Positions 1 to 4,936 of a stretch of 8,260 nucleotides of DNA are shown here, one piece after another (positions within the stretch are counted from its first letter, which is position 1; each line of letters opens with the position of its first letter). The notes beneath the pieces are model-generated. The model saw only the letters and a program-made list of their open reading frames with translations. It made no database searches and was not told the origin of the DNA. The position numbers and the translations under genes were made by a program. Source of the DNA: CAYNTC01 sp964432925 (lineage in GTDB: Bacteria > Planctomycetota > Phycisphaerae > Sedimentisphaerales > Anaerobacaceae); the NCBI GenBank assembly GCA_964432925.1, contig CAYSPM010000130.1:1-8260 (forward strand). Direction: 5' to 3'.

Positions 1-250
1 ATGCTTTACCCAAGGCATGGTTAGAGATGGGGTTGGTGATAAGGATAAACAGGGCGATAATTAACGTCTTCGAGAACCAGTCAGGTTGGGTTACCCCAAC
101 GCCGATAATGGTCAGGAAAGCTCCCAGCGTCGTACATTTTGTCCCTGCCTGGAGTCGGTTGTAAACATCGGGTAATCTGAATACACCCAGACTTCCTAAA
201 AAGAGAAATACTATCCCTATTGTCGTAATAAAAGTACCTATGACCTGCAC
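1..250 (-). CDS. mrpG: Mrp/Mnh antiporter subunit G (partial, C-terminus beyond left edge)
   Basis: Small membrane subunit of the Mrp-type multisubunit Na+(K+)/H+ antiporter, or of a related membrane-bound hydrogenase module that reuses these subunits. The minus strand reads through to the left edge without a stop, giving 83 residues. Visible family hallmarks are the VFRLPDVYNRLQAGTK segment (about residues 23-38) followed by TTLGAF, and the late NPISNHALGKA segment (73-83), with hydrophobic helices at about 4-22, 42-54 and 62-72. The GTG start directly follows the mrpF stop codon, so the two are translationally coupled. An AGGGA about 7 bases upstream could be the ribosome binding site. Identification as an MrpG/MnhG homologue is firm. 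Whether the complex is an antiporter or a hydrogenase-linked module depends on genes left of the window. Confidence 0.9.
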   Translation of the reverse strand, partial: MQVIGTFITTIGIVFLFLGSLGVFRLPDVYNRLQAGTKCTTLGAFLTIIGVGVTQPDWFSKTLIIALFILITNPISNHALGKA

Positions 251-502
251 TTAAATTCCCTTTTCTAAGAATCTTGCAATAGCCACCGAACCGATAAAGG
301 TTAAAACTGCATAAACCAAAGCGACATCCAAATAAACATATCTTTCAAAGATAGAGGCCAAAAGGACAAGCAAGGCGGTGGTAATCGTAGCTATAGTATC
401 CACTGCTACCGCCCGGTCCGGGGCGGTGGGGCCTTTGAGCATACGCAAAAGACACAAGACGACACCAGCCATTATGATTGCAAGAAAAACAATGTCGCTC
501 AT
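251..502 (-). CDS. mrpF: Mrp/Mnh antiporter subunit F
   Basis: An 83-residue integral membrane subunit of the Mrp cation/proton antiporter complex. It has three predicted transmembrane segments (about 3-20, 35-52 and 58-77). The diagnostic loop GPTAPDRAVAVD lies at residues 24-35, and a YLDVALVYAVLTFIGSVA segment follows at about 57-74. The length matches the family (80-100 residues). The ATG at 502-500 is the only sensible start because the protein aligns from its first helix. No strong Shine-Dalgarno is visible. The gene abuts mrpG without a gap and follows the arsR-type gene after 66 bases. Those 66 bases are AT-rich and carry an imperfect palindrome, so mrpFG may have its own regulated promoter. 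Confidence 0.92.
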   Translation of the reverse strand: MSDIVFLAIIMAGVVLCLLRMLKGPTAPDRAVAVDTIATITTALLVLLASIFERYVYLDVALVYAVLTFIGSVAIARFLEKGI

Positions 503-525
503 ATTAAACGCTATAATTTATTGCC

Positions 526-545
526 TTATTTGCATATATGAATAA
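526..545. promoter_or_regulatory. Candidate ArsR-type operator upstream of mrpF
   Basis: An AT-rich imperfect palindrome reads TTATT-TG-CATATATG-AATAA. The arms TTATT..CATA and TATG..AATAA are inverted copies interrupted by an extra TG on one side. It sits in the 66-base gap between the ArsR-family gene and mrpF. AT-rich dyads with ATATATGAA-like half sites are typical of ArsR/SmtB operators, so autogenous or downstream control is a reasonable guess. No clean -35/-10 pair can be assigned with it. The palindrome is seen directly; the operator role is inference. Confidence 0.3.
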
Positions 546-568
546 TACGATAAAGAAATCGAAAAAAT

Positions 569-934
569 TTATTTCCTTTTTATTATCTCCACAATTTTTC
601 TTACTCGCGCATCAATCACTCTATAGCATGTTCTGTTTCCTTCTCTTCTGCCTTTAATGACACCTGCATTTTTCAATATCCTAAGATGCTGGGAGATGGT
701 AGACTGAGGCAGTCCCAATACCCTCTGTATCTGGGCGACATTGCATTCGTCCTTGATAAGACCGACCACGATCTTTAATCTCGCTGGGTGAGCCAGTGCT
801 TTCAGTGTTTCGCTGACTTTTTCGTAGTTTACCCCGTTAGAAAATTCGGGTGGAGCTTTAGACCTCACTCTCGTTATATATTGTTTACCACGCCCAGAAG
901 ATAGGGCACTCTTTCTAACGGGGTTTACTGCCAC
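569..934 (-). CDS. ArsR-family winged-helix transcriptional regulator with MITE-encoded N-terminal insertion
   Basis: A small dimeric DNA-binding repressor of the ArsR/SmtB type, 121 residues. The core begins at about residue 37 (YEKVSETLKALAHPARLKIV). The recognition-helix segment is GLPQSTISQHLRILKNAG (74-91) and the wing is GRREGNRTCYRV (95-106). The classical ELCVC metal motif is replaced by DECNV, with one cysteine (C64) plus C103 in the wing. These two could form a thiol or persulfide switch instead of a metal site (inference). The GTG start at 934-932 is chosen for an AGAGG six to seven bases upstream and because residues 4-35 are encoded by an inserted palindromic element. Without that insertion the protein would begin MAVNYEKVSE and be 89 residues long. 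The gene lies between mrpE and mrpF on the same strand, near two thioredoxin-like genes. Its effector is unknown. Confidence 0.88.
   Translation of the reverse strand: MAVNPVRKSALSSGRGKQYITRVRSKAPPEFSNGVNYEKVSETLKALAHPARLKIVVGLIKDECNVAQIQRVLGLPQSTISQHLRILKNAGVIKGRREGNRTCYRVIDARVRKIVEIIKRK
828..927. mobile_element. Palindromic MITE-like element, copy 1 (in frame inside the arsR-type gene)
   Basis: The element body is 832-923 (92 bases). Terminal inverted repeats are CCCCGTTAGAAAA at 832-844 and CTTTCTAACGGGG at 911-923 (12 of 13 bases match as inverted copies). It is flanked by direct TTTA repeats at 828-831 and 924-927, consistent with a 4-base target duplication. Body plus one duplication is 96 bases, that is 32 codons, with no stop in the regulator's frame. 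The arsR-type gene therefore stays open and gains a peptide beginning NPVRKS and ending FSNGVN. The element has no transposase and would have to be mobilised in trans. Confidence 0.8.
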
Positions 935-991
935 TGCTGAACCTCTATTTTTTTTCTTGATTACTCATGAAAATTCCGATCACTTTCTTGG

Positions 992-1058
992 TTTACCCCG
1001 TTAGATAATGAACCTACCTCACTTCTCTATAACTCAAGTACTTATCTAACGGGGTTTA
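992..1058. mobile_element. Palindromic MITE-like element, copy 2 (at the mrpE stop codon)
   Basis: The body is 996-1054 (59 bases), with perfect 13-base terminal inverted repeats CCCCGTTAGATAA (996-1008) and TTATCTAACGGGG (1042-1054). Direct TTTA copies flank it at 992-995 and 1055-1058. The right-hand TTTA, read on the minus strand, is TAAA and contains the TAA stop of mrpE (1058-1056). The insertion therefore leaves mrpE intact. The transcript from mrpE toward the arsR-type gene would contain this hairpin, which could reduce read-through; no T-run follows, so it is not a classical terminator. Confidence 0.8.
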
Positions 1059-1577
1059 TGTGAATATCATCCTTAAATATTTCTCAAATCTTTGACCTAT
1101 CAGACTCGTTGCCTCATCAATATCTTCAGCCTTTACGTTTATCCAGTGAATAAGGAGCTTATCACCGATAACATCCAGTGTAAACGTGCCGGGGGTTAAT
1201 GTAATGGAGTTGGCTAAAATCATCTTTGCAATGTCAGATTTAAGGCGAGTCTTTATAACCACAATACCTGGTTTTATAGGCATTTTTGGGTGGATGACCC
1301 GATAGGCAACGTCAAAATTTGCCTTTATTATCTCCCATAAAAGCACAATTATATATATCAGGGAAAATAAAACTCCCTTTAGACTTAGTGGGGGGAAACC
1401 TAACTTAGAGTAAATGTTAGCTCCAAAGAGCGAAATAATCAGGCAAACCACACCTCCACAAATGAGCTCCAGCTGGTCTAATTTTGAGCTCAAAGCCGAC
1501 CACAAAACAAAGGTGACCACCAAAAGCCAAACGAATCCTTTTAACTTTTCCCCTGTTGAACGTGCCGTTTGTGACAT
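1056..1577 (-). CDS. mrpE: Mrp/Mnh antiporter subunit E
   Basis: A 173-residue membrane subunit of the Mrp-type Na+/H+ antiporter (or Mbh-like hydrogenase) complex. Two or three hydrophobic segments lie at about 14-32, 36-55 and 66-84. The soluble C-terminal domain carries the family signature ANSITLTPGTFTLDV at about 122-136, preceded by KMPIKPGIVVIKT. The length is typical of MrpE. The ATG at 1577-1575 gives a complete N-terminus; the Shine-Dalgarno is weak. No mrpA-D homologue lies upstream: the preceding genes encode thioredoxin-like proteins. E is thus the first Mrp subunit of this string, an order (E-F-G first) seen in Mbh-like and some anaerobe Mrp operons, unlike the A-to-G order of Bacillus. 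The stop codon lies within the duplicated target of a palindromic element. Confidence 0.92.
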   Translation of the reverse strand: MSQTARSTGEKLKGFVWLLVVTFVLWSALSSKLDQLELICGGVVCLIISLFGANIYSKLGFPPLSLKGVLFSLIYIIVLLWEIIKANFDVAYRVIHPKMPIKPGIVVIKTRLKSDIAKMILANSITLTPGTFTLDVIGDKLLIHWINVKAEDIDEATSLIGQRFEKYLRMIFT

Positions 1578-1693
1578 CTATAAGTTCTTATTCTTAATTA
1601 TGAACGCATTTGCTTTACAAATTTTTATAAATGTCCCATACCATGCTGATTTTGTCAACAAAAATTGTACAGGGCTAAATATGTGTCTGCGTA

Positions 1694-1969
1694 TCAATCC
1701 CCGGCCTCGCCAAGTGACTTCCCCATGAGTGCAACATACTCGGCTTCAGGTTGCAATCCCACGAACCGTTTTATCTCCTTGCCGTTGTTGATAATCAAAA
1801 CTGTTGGTATTGCTCTCACACCGTATTGTTCTGCTATCGTGGGTACTTGGACAACATTTACCTCGCAGACGATAACTTTACCAGCGTACTTATCAGCAAG
1901 TGACGATATAGTTAAAGCCACAATCCCGCAGAGAGGACAGCGGTCAGGGAATAAGCCCACATTACTCAA
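1694..1969 (-). CDS. Short thioredoxin-like protein with RCPLC active site
   Basis: A 91-residue (or shorter) thioredoxin-fold protein, probably a thiol-disulfide oxidoreductase. The redox motif is CPLC at residues 11-14, within DRCPLCG. The usual Trp before the first Cys is Arg, and the usual CGPC dipeptide is changed. The cis-proline segment RAIPTVLIINNGKEI is at about 51-65, and GLQPEAEY follows where thioredoxins have their last strand and helix. The first strand and helix of a full thioredoxin are missing, so the redox motif is almost N-terminal. The start is uncertain: TTG at 1969-1967 overlaps the upstream gene by 8 bases, and GTG at 1960-1958 is an alternative. It is probably co-transcribed and translationally coupled with the membrane thioredoxin gene. 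Its substrate is unknown. Confidence 0.8.
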   Translation of the reverse strand: MSNVGLFPDRCPLCGIVALTISSLADKYAGKVIVCEVNVVQVPTIAEQYGVRAIPTVLIINNGKEIKRFVGLQPEAEYVALMGKSLGEAGD

Positions 1970-2579
1970 CTTTTAACACTTCTTTTATCGCCTTTTTTAG
2001 TGTTTTTTTTGGTAAGGCGCCTATTGCCATTTGCGGTTTATCATTTAGCGGTACAAAAAGGATGCTTGGGATGCTCCGAATGCCGAAGGCGGCCGCTAAT
2101 TCCTGCTGAGCTTGTGTGTCTACTCTGTAAATATTGAGCTTACCTTGGTATTCCTGAGCAAGTTCCTGTAAAACAGGTTCTACCATTTTGCACGGCCCGC
2201 ACCGATCCGCATAAAAGTCAATGATGCAGGGTAGTTTACCTTCAAACTTCCATTCTTTATTTTGCTCATAGTTAAAAACTTTTTGTAAAAAGCTCTCTTT
2301 CGTTAACGATTCCACAAGACCACTCCTGTTTTCTTTAAGCACCTTGGCATTCAAATCCGATTCGCTGTTAACATGGACAACGTTTGAACCCCTGGTGTTT
2401 TCTTGCGATTTTGGCCAAAATACCGATGTCAATAAAGCTCCGAGCACCGCTCCGTAGATTGCGCCGCGGTACGGATTTGCCGTCAGCGGGCAGACGCCGG
2501 AGGAACACTTGCCAAAATATCCCAAACCTGCACCAATTAGTCCACCAATCAGAACACCTAATAAAAGCCTGGCAATCAT
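1962..2579 (-). CDS. Membrane-anchored thioredoxin-domain protein with N-terminal DUF6132-like segment
   Basis: A 205-residue two-part protein. Residues 1-55 form two hydrophobic, glycine-rich helices separated by a short loop, CSSGVCPLTANPYRGAIYGA (25-44). The loop resembles small membrane proteins I know as DUF6132 (assigned from memory). After a linker (about 56-94) comes a thioredoxin domain. It has DFYADRCGPCKMVEP at about 121-135, active cysteines C127 and C130, and the cis-proline segment RSIPSILFVP (P171). Arg replaces the canonical Trp before CGPC. The start ATG is preceded by an AAGGAG-like ribosome binding site (complement of 2591-2596) with a long spacer. The domain may face either side of the membrane; topology is not clear. 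Pairing with a second thioredoxin-like gene and an ArsR regulator suggests thiol, sulfide or metalloid-related redox chemistry (inference). Confidence 0.85.
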   Translation of the reverse strand: MIARLLLGVLIGGLIGAGLGYFGKCSSGVCPLTANPYRGAIYGAVLGALLTSVFWPKSQENTRGSNVVHVNSESDLNAKVLKENRSGLVESLTKESFLQKVFNYEQNKEWKFEGKLPCIIDFYADRCGPCKMVEPVLQELAQEYQGKLNIYRVDTQAQQELAAAFGIRSIPSILFVPLNDKPQMAIGALPKKTLKKAIKEVLKVE

Positions 2580-2723
2580 AACTTAATTCACTCCTTATAG
2601 TCTTCGCAGAGAACTGCTGGATAATCTCTGCTCAATTGTGTTGCTATGCTTATTTGATACCAGAATACCTGAATTGGCTCGATGATGCAACTCCCTTCCA
2701 GCAGGATTTCTTGTCCAGGCTAA

Positions 2724-2992
2724 TTTACCCCATTAGATAATACCGATTGTGAGTAATCAATGCGCTTATTCTTGTCATTTCGAGCGATTTAGCCTTTAGC
2801 CCTGAGCGAAGTCGAAGGGGAAGCGGAGTCGAGAAATCCCTCGGCTTGGCTCGGGACAGGTCTGCTTTTTAATAGATTTCTCCACGTCGCCCCCGTTTCT
2901 GTCTTCGACAGAAGACACGGGGGCTATGGTCGAAATGACAGGGGCGCAAATATCAAGCACAATTGGCATAAGTCCCTATCTAACGGGGCTTA
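2724..2992. mobile_element. Palindromic MITE-like element, copy 3 (large, host of a nested element)
   Basis: The body is 2728-2988 (261 bases), with ends CCCCATTAGATAA (2728-2740) and CTATCTAACGGGG (2976-2988), which differ at two of 13 positions as inverted repeats. Flanks are TTTA on the left (2724-2727) and CTTA on the right (2989-2992), a slightly decayed target duplication. Subterminal segments CCGATTGTG and CACAATTGG are also inverted copies (8 of 9), so the element folds as a long imperfect hairpin. Removing the 168-base nested element leaves 93 bases, nearly the size of copy 1. Confidence 0.75.
2773..2940. repeat. Second palindromic element (TGTCATTTCGA ends) nested in copy 3
   Basis: Perfect 11-base inverted ends TGTCATTTCGA (2773-2783) and TCGAAATGACA (2930-2940) enclose 168 bases rich in GAGCGAAGTCGA- and GAGAAATC-like words. 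Inside is a strong hairpin: GCCCCCGT (2889-2896) pairs with ACGGGGGC (2917-2924), and TTCTGTC (2897-2903) pairs with GACAGAA (2907-2913) around a TTC loop. This is a non-coding palindromic interspersed repeat of a type common in bacterial genomes (from memory). It is unrelated in sequence to the CCCCGTTAGA family. Confidence 0.75.
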
Positions 2993-3221
2993 CAACAATG
3001 ATTGCGAAAGTTATTTTTTCTGCTACAAGTAATTTATAGCAAGTAGAACGCAATCTAAAAAACAAGATGTAGCGGTTTAGTTCTTCAAGTTTAATTCATA
3101 ATGCCACGCAACTCTTGATTTCAACAACTTTTTGAAAACTACCGGTAGGTATCTTGATTTAGAGCTATGATGCCAAAAATGGCATTACCGATCGTAGTGC
3201 TCACTTGAAAGCAAGACACAT

Positions 3222-3438
3222 TTAAGCGGCAGCGAGGGTATTATACGCAGCCGCAAACTCGCTGGGCGCCCTGTAGCCCAGAGCCGAGTGAATCCGTTTG
3301 TTGTTGTAGTATTTGACATAATCCTCTATCGCAGCTCTGGCCTCGGACAGACTGTCGTACAAGTTCGGCCAAGCCCAGGTACTCAACAAATCGCTTCGAG
3401 CAAGACTGAGAACCATTGTCACTGTGAACAACTAAACG
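3222..3438 (-). pseudogene. IS3-family transposase (OrfB, rve/DDE domain) remnant with internal deletion
   Basis: Two pieces of one IS3-type transposase are visible in different minus-strand frames. The first, about 3435-3370, reads LVVHSDNGSQ followed by SCSKRFVEYLG. This matches the second-aspartate block of the DDE integrase domain. The second, about 3369-3222, reads YDSLSEARAAIEDYVKYYNN, then KRIHSALGYRAPSEFAAAY and a stop at 3224-3222, the typical C-terminus. The stretch that normally separates them, with the catalytic glutamate, is missing, and the frame changes at the join (about 3360-3378). The 5' part of the IS is also gone: the remnant ends at about 3430-3438 directly against a truncated response regulator gene. 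The product cannot be active. Confidence 0.8.
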
Positions 3439-3901
3439 GCATTGAAGCGACCCGACAGATTAAAAGCGAACTGCCGGAGGTTAAAATTCTGGCTTTGTCA
3501 GTCCATGCCAAAAGGGAGTTTGTGCTGGATATGGTAAGGGCAGGTGTTTCAGGCTATATGATCAAAGAATACGTGCTCGATGATTTAGTCCGGGCCATTA
3601 AGGTAGTTATGGACAATCAGTCATACCTGAGTCCTCAGATCGTAAGCATCGTTCCGGATGGCATCACAAAAGATAGTATTTTCGATAGCATCAGTAACTG
3701 GTATGAACTTCTTTCCCCGAGGGAAAAACAAATCCTCCAGCTTTTGACCGAGGGCCATTCGGCAAAACAGGTGCTGCCCAGCTCGGCCTGGGCGTCAAGA
3801 CAATCGAAGCAAACCGCAGACAGACTATGAAAAAGACCAATGTTGATAACCTTGCGGATTTGACCAAGTATGCGATTCGCCAGAGCTTAACAACTGTCTG
3901 A
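3431..3901 (+). pseudogene. NarL/LuxR-family response regulator, N-terminally truncated and frameshifted
   Basis: The reading frame from about 3432 begins LNGIEATRQIKSELPEVKIL, the part of a receiver domain just after the phosphoacceptor aspartate. AGVSGYMIKEYVLDDLVRAI and the linker follow. The LuxR-type helix-turn-helix begins at LLSPREKQILQLLTEGHSAKQ (about 3707-3770). At about 3770-3773 one base is missing. The frame then continues in +2 as AAQLGLGVKTIEANRRQ, then TMKKTNVDNLADLTKYAIRQ, to a TGA at 3899-3901. So the first 50-odd residues with the phosphorylation site are absent and the DNA-binding domain is split. It was probably a two-component regulator. Whether it once controlled the gas vesicle genes downstream cannot be told. 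Confidence 0.85.
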
Positions 3902-4176
3902 CAGAAAAAACCTGGGCTTGCTGACAAAGTTGATCATCCCGCTATATCAAAAGGATTTTCATTATAGCCATTGACTATTACCATCCCTCCTTTGGCGTTG
4001 TCTATGCTTACTGCTGTAATTTTGGTGTTAAAAGCAGTTATTAGTATTGAAAAGCTGAAATATTTCACTAATAAAACCCGATTTTTCCTAAGAAACAATC
4101 TTTAACTATTTTAACTCTGCAAATCATCTGTAGCTATTCATACTTTCCATACCTATCCTTAGCTTGGTCTGAAGGC

Positions 4177-4238
4177 AGGGAAAAACTTCTTAAAGCTATC
4201 CAAAAATAGGGAAAAACTTCTTAAAGCTGTCCAAAAAT
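4177..4238. repeat. 31-bp perfect-spacing tandem duplication upstream of gvpA
   Basis: Two adjacent 31-base units (4177-4207 and 4208-4238) differ at one position only (A in the first, G in the second, in AAAGCTRTCC). Each unit starts AGGGAAAAACTTCTTAAAGC and ends TCCAAAAAT. They lie about 330-390 bases upstream of the gvpA start and 275 bases after the response regulator pseudogene. A duplicated regulator-binding site is possible; a recent slippage duplication without function is equally possible. Confidence 0.85.
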
Positions 4239-4376
4239 TATGCCGAAACAACGAACATATCTATATTGATAAAGTTTAAGAAAAGGTACCTTGCCAGTGT
4301 AGCCCTTTTGTAAGCGATAACTTTGCTCTTCTCGGCTGGGCGAAATTGGAAAAGGATTTTAAATGGGGGGCACAAA

Positions 4377-4505
4377 ATGGGGGCGTCAAAAGGAACTGCT
4401 GGAAAACACATCACTATTAACAAAATAGTCAGAACCGTCCCAGACCCTCGTATTAGAATCAGTGCTGTCAATGCAATTGAGTTAAGTTCAAACGTACGTG
4501 TGTAG
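4377..4505 (+). CDS. Possible small ORF, 42 codons, unknown
   Basis: ATG to TAG, giving a 42-residue product that starts MGASKGTAGKH and ends AIELSSNVRV. It is mildly basic, with no recognisable motif, membrane segment or cysteine. A run of Gs (GGGGGG) precedes the ATG by about six bases and might serve poorly as a ribosome binding site. It ends 63 bases before gvpA on the same strand, so it could be a leader peptide, a small gvp accessory gene or chance. I do not recognise it. Confidence 0.2.
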   Translation: MGASKGTAGKHITINKIVRTVPDPRIRISAVNAIELSSNVRV

Positions 4506-4536
4506 CGTGCGTTTTTTAACTTCTATTTTTTTATTG

Positions 4537-4553
4537 TTTCCCCTAAGGGGAAA
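4537..4553 (+). promoter_or_regulatory. Leader hairpin immediately before the gvpA ribosome binding site
   Basis: TTTCCCC (4537-4543) and GGGGAAA (4547-4553) form a 7-base perfect stem with a TAA loop, ending one or two bases before the Shine-Dalgarno. It could stabilise the 5' end of the transcript or tune access to the ribosome binding site. The structure is seen directly; the role is inferred. Confidence 0.5.
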
Positions 4554-4554
4554 G

Positions 4555-4561
4555 AAAGGAG
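4555..4561 (+). promoter_or_regulatory. Strong ribosome binding site of gvpA
   Basis: AAAGGAG lies 7 bases before the gvpA ATG. The same AAAGGAG with a 7-base spacer precedes the coiled-coil gene at 6870. These two genes therefore look set for high translation. Confidence 0.75.
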
Positions 4562-4568
4562 CATTATC

Positions 4569-4775
4569 ATGGCAGTAGAAAAAACAATTGGTTCGAGCAG
4601 CCTCGTCGAGGTCGTAGACCGAATTCTGGACAAGGGTATCGTAGTTGATGCCTGGGTGAGAGTCTCTTTAGTAGGTATTGAACTGCTTGCCATCGAAGCC
4701 AGAGTCGTCGCTGCCTCAGTCGAGACCTATCTGAAGTATGCCGAGGCTATCGGTTTGACAGCAACAGCTGCATAA
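4569..4775 (+). CDS. gvpA: Gas vesicle major structural protein GvpA
   Basis: The 68-residue protein that polymerises into the rib-like shell of gas vesicles, the gas-filled protein organelles that give buoyancy. It shows the family core: SSLVEVVDRILDKGIVVDAW (about 10-29), VRVSLVGIELLAIEARVVAA (30-49) and SVETYLKYAEAIGLT. This gives the helix-strand-turn-strand-helix pattern, with two hydrophobic strands separated by the VDAW-VRVSLVG region. The length is typical of GvpA. The start is fixed by a strong AAAGGAG. It is the first recognised gene of the cluster. A palindromic element 15 bases after the stop forms a hairpin that may separate its expression from that of the genes downstream. Only one gvpA-like gene is present in the window. 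Confidence 0.97.
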   Translation: MAVEKTIGSSSLVEVVDRILDKGIVVDAWVRVSLVGIELLAIEARVVAASVETYLKYAEAIGLTATAA

Positions 4776-4786
4776 GGATAGGTAAC

Positions 4787-4824
4787 TAAAGCCCGTTAGA
4801 TAATTCCATATCTAATGGGGTAAA
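4787..4824. mobile_element. Palindromic element, copy 4 (minimal, between gvpA and the next gene)
   Basis: The body is 4791-4820, only 30 bases: two end sequences (GCCCGTTAGATA and TATCTAATGGGG) back to back around ATTCCA. Direct TAAA copies (4787-4790, 4821-4824) flank it, the same target sequence as in the other copies read on the other strand. In RNA it forms an 11-base-pair stem (4792-4802 with 4809-4819, one G-U pair) with a 6-base loop. No T-run follows, so it is not a classical terminator. Confidence 0.75.
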
Positions 4825-4936
4825 GGGGGTTCTTGCCGAGTCATCCTTATGCACCGCTATGGGGGGAGCAAAAAGCATGTCCCGCCAAGAAAAACCTCTT
4901 CGAACAGGGAGTTGTATAAAGAGGAAAATCAAAACA

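Larger units (their letters stand above)
2580..3221. other. Gene-free region between the thioredoxin operon and the IS3 remnant
   Basis: No open frame here looks like a protein gene. The stretch holds the leader of the minus-strand thioredoxin operon (2580-2723), then the nested palindromic elements (2724-2992). About 230 AT-rich bases follow, with two small dyads: CTACCGGTAG at 3139-3148 and the 6-base-stem hairpin ATGCCA-AAAA-TGGCAT at 3170-3185. The last part (about 3190-3221) is probably the terminal non-coding end of the IS3 remnant. Confidence 0.6.
3902..4568. other. Long intergenic region upstream of gvpA
   Basis: No recognisable protein gene. Contents, left to right: AT-rich sequence with a weak promoter-like pair TTGAAA (4047-4052) and AATAAA (4070-4075) spaced by 17 bases; a 31-base tandem duplication (4177-4238); a possible 42-codon ORF (4377-4505); and the gvpA leader with a hairpin and ribosome binding site (4537-4561). 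I see no sigma-54 signature. A length of about 670 bases before a highly expressed structural gene suggests regulatory content or decay. Confidence 0.5.

Noticed and set aside
1640..1660. TTGACA on the minus strand upstream of mrpE as a -35 box
   Set aside because: No acceptable -10 hexamer at 16-18 bases; the best candidate at 17 matches poorly.
1414..1976. Two plus-strand open frames of about 100 codons overlapping mrpE and the short thioredoxin gene
   Set aside because: They lie antisense to well-supported genes and their translations show no domain or sensible composition.
2660..2710. Sigma-54-like TGG...TTGC in the leader of the thioredoxin operon (minus strand)
   Set aside because: The GG-GC spacing is one base short of the required spacing, and no activator site is visible.
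3691..3927. Minus-strand open frame over the end of the response regulator pseudogene
   Set aside because: Shadow of the regulator's HTH region, whose homology on the plus strand is clear.
4238..4471. Minus-strand 77-codon open frame upstream of gvpA
   Set aside because: No motif, no ribosome binding site, low-complexity hydrophobic start; probably chance.
4859..4936. N-terminal extension of the first coiled-coil gene from ATG 4859 or 4877
   Set aside because: The added residues are unlike the helical remainder and begin within the spacer behind the palindromic element; 4937 has a usable GAGGA.
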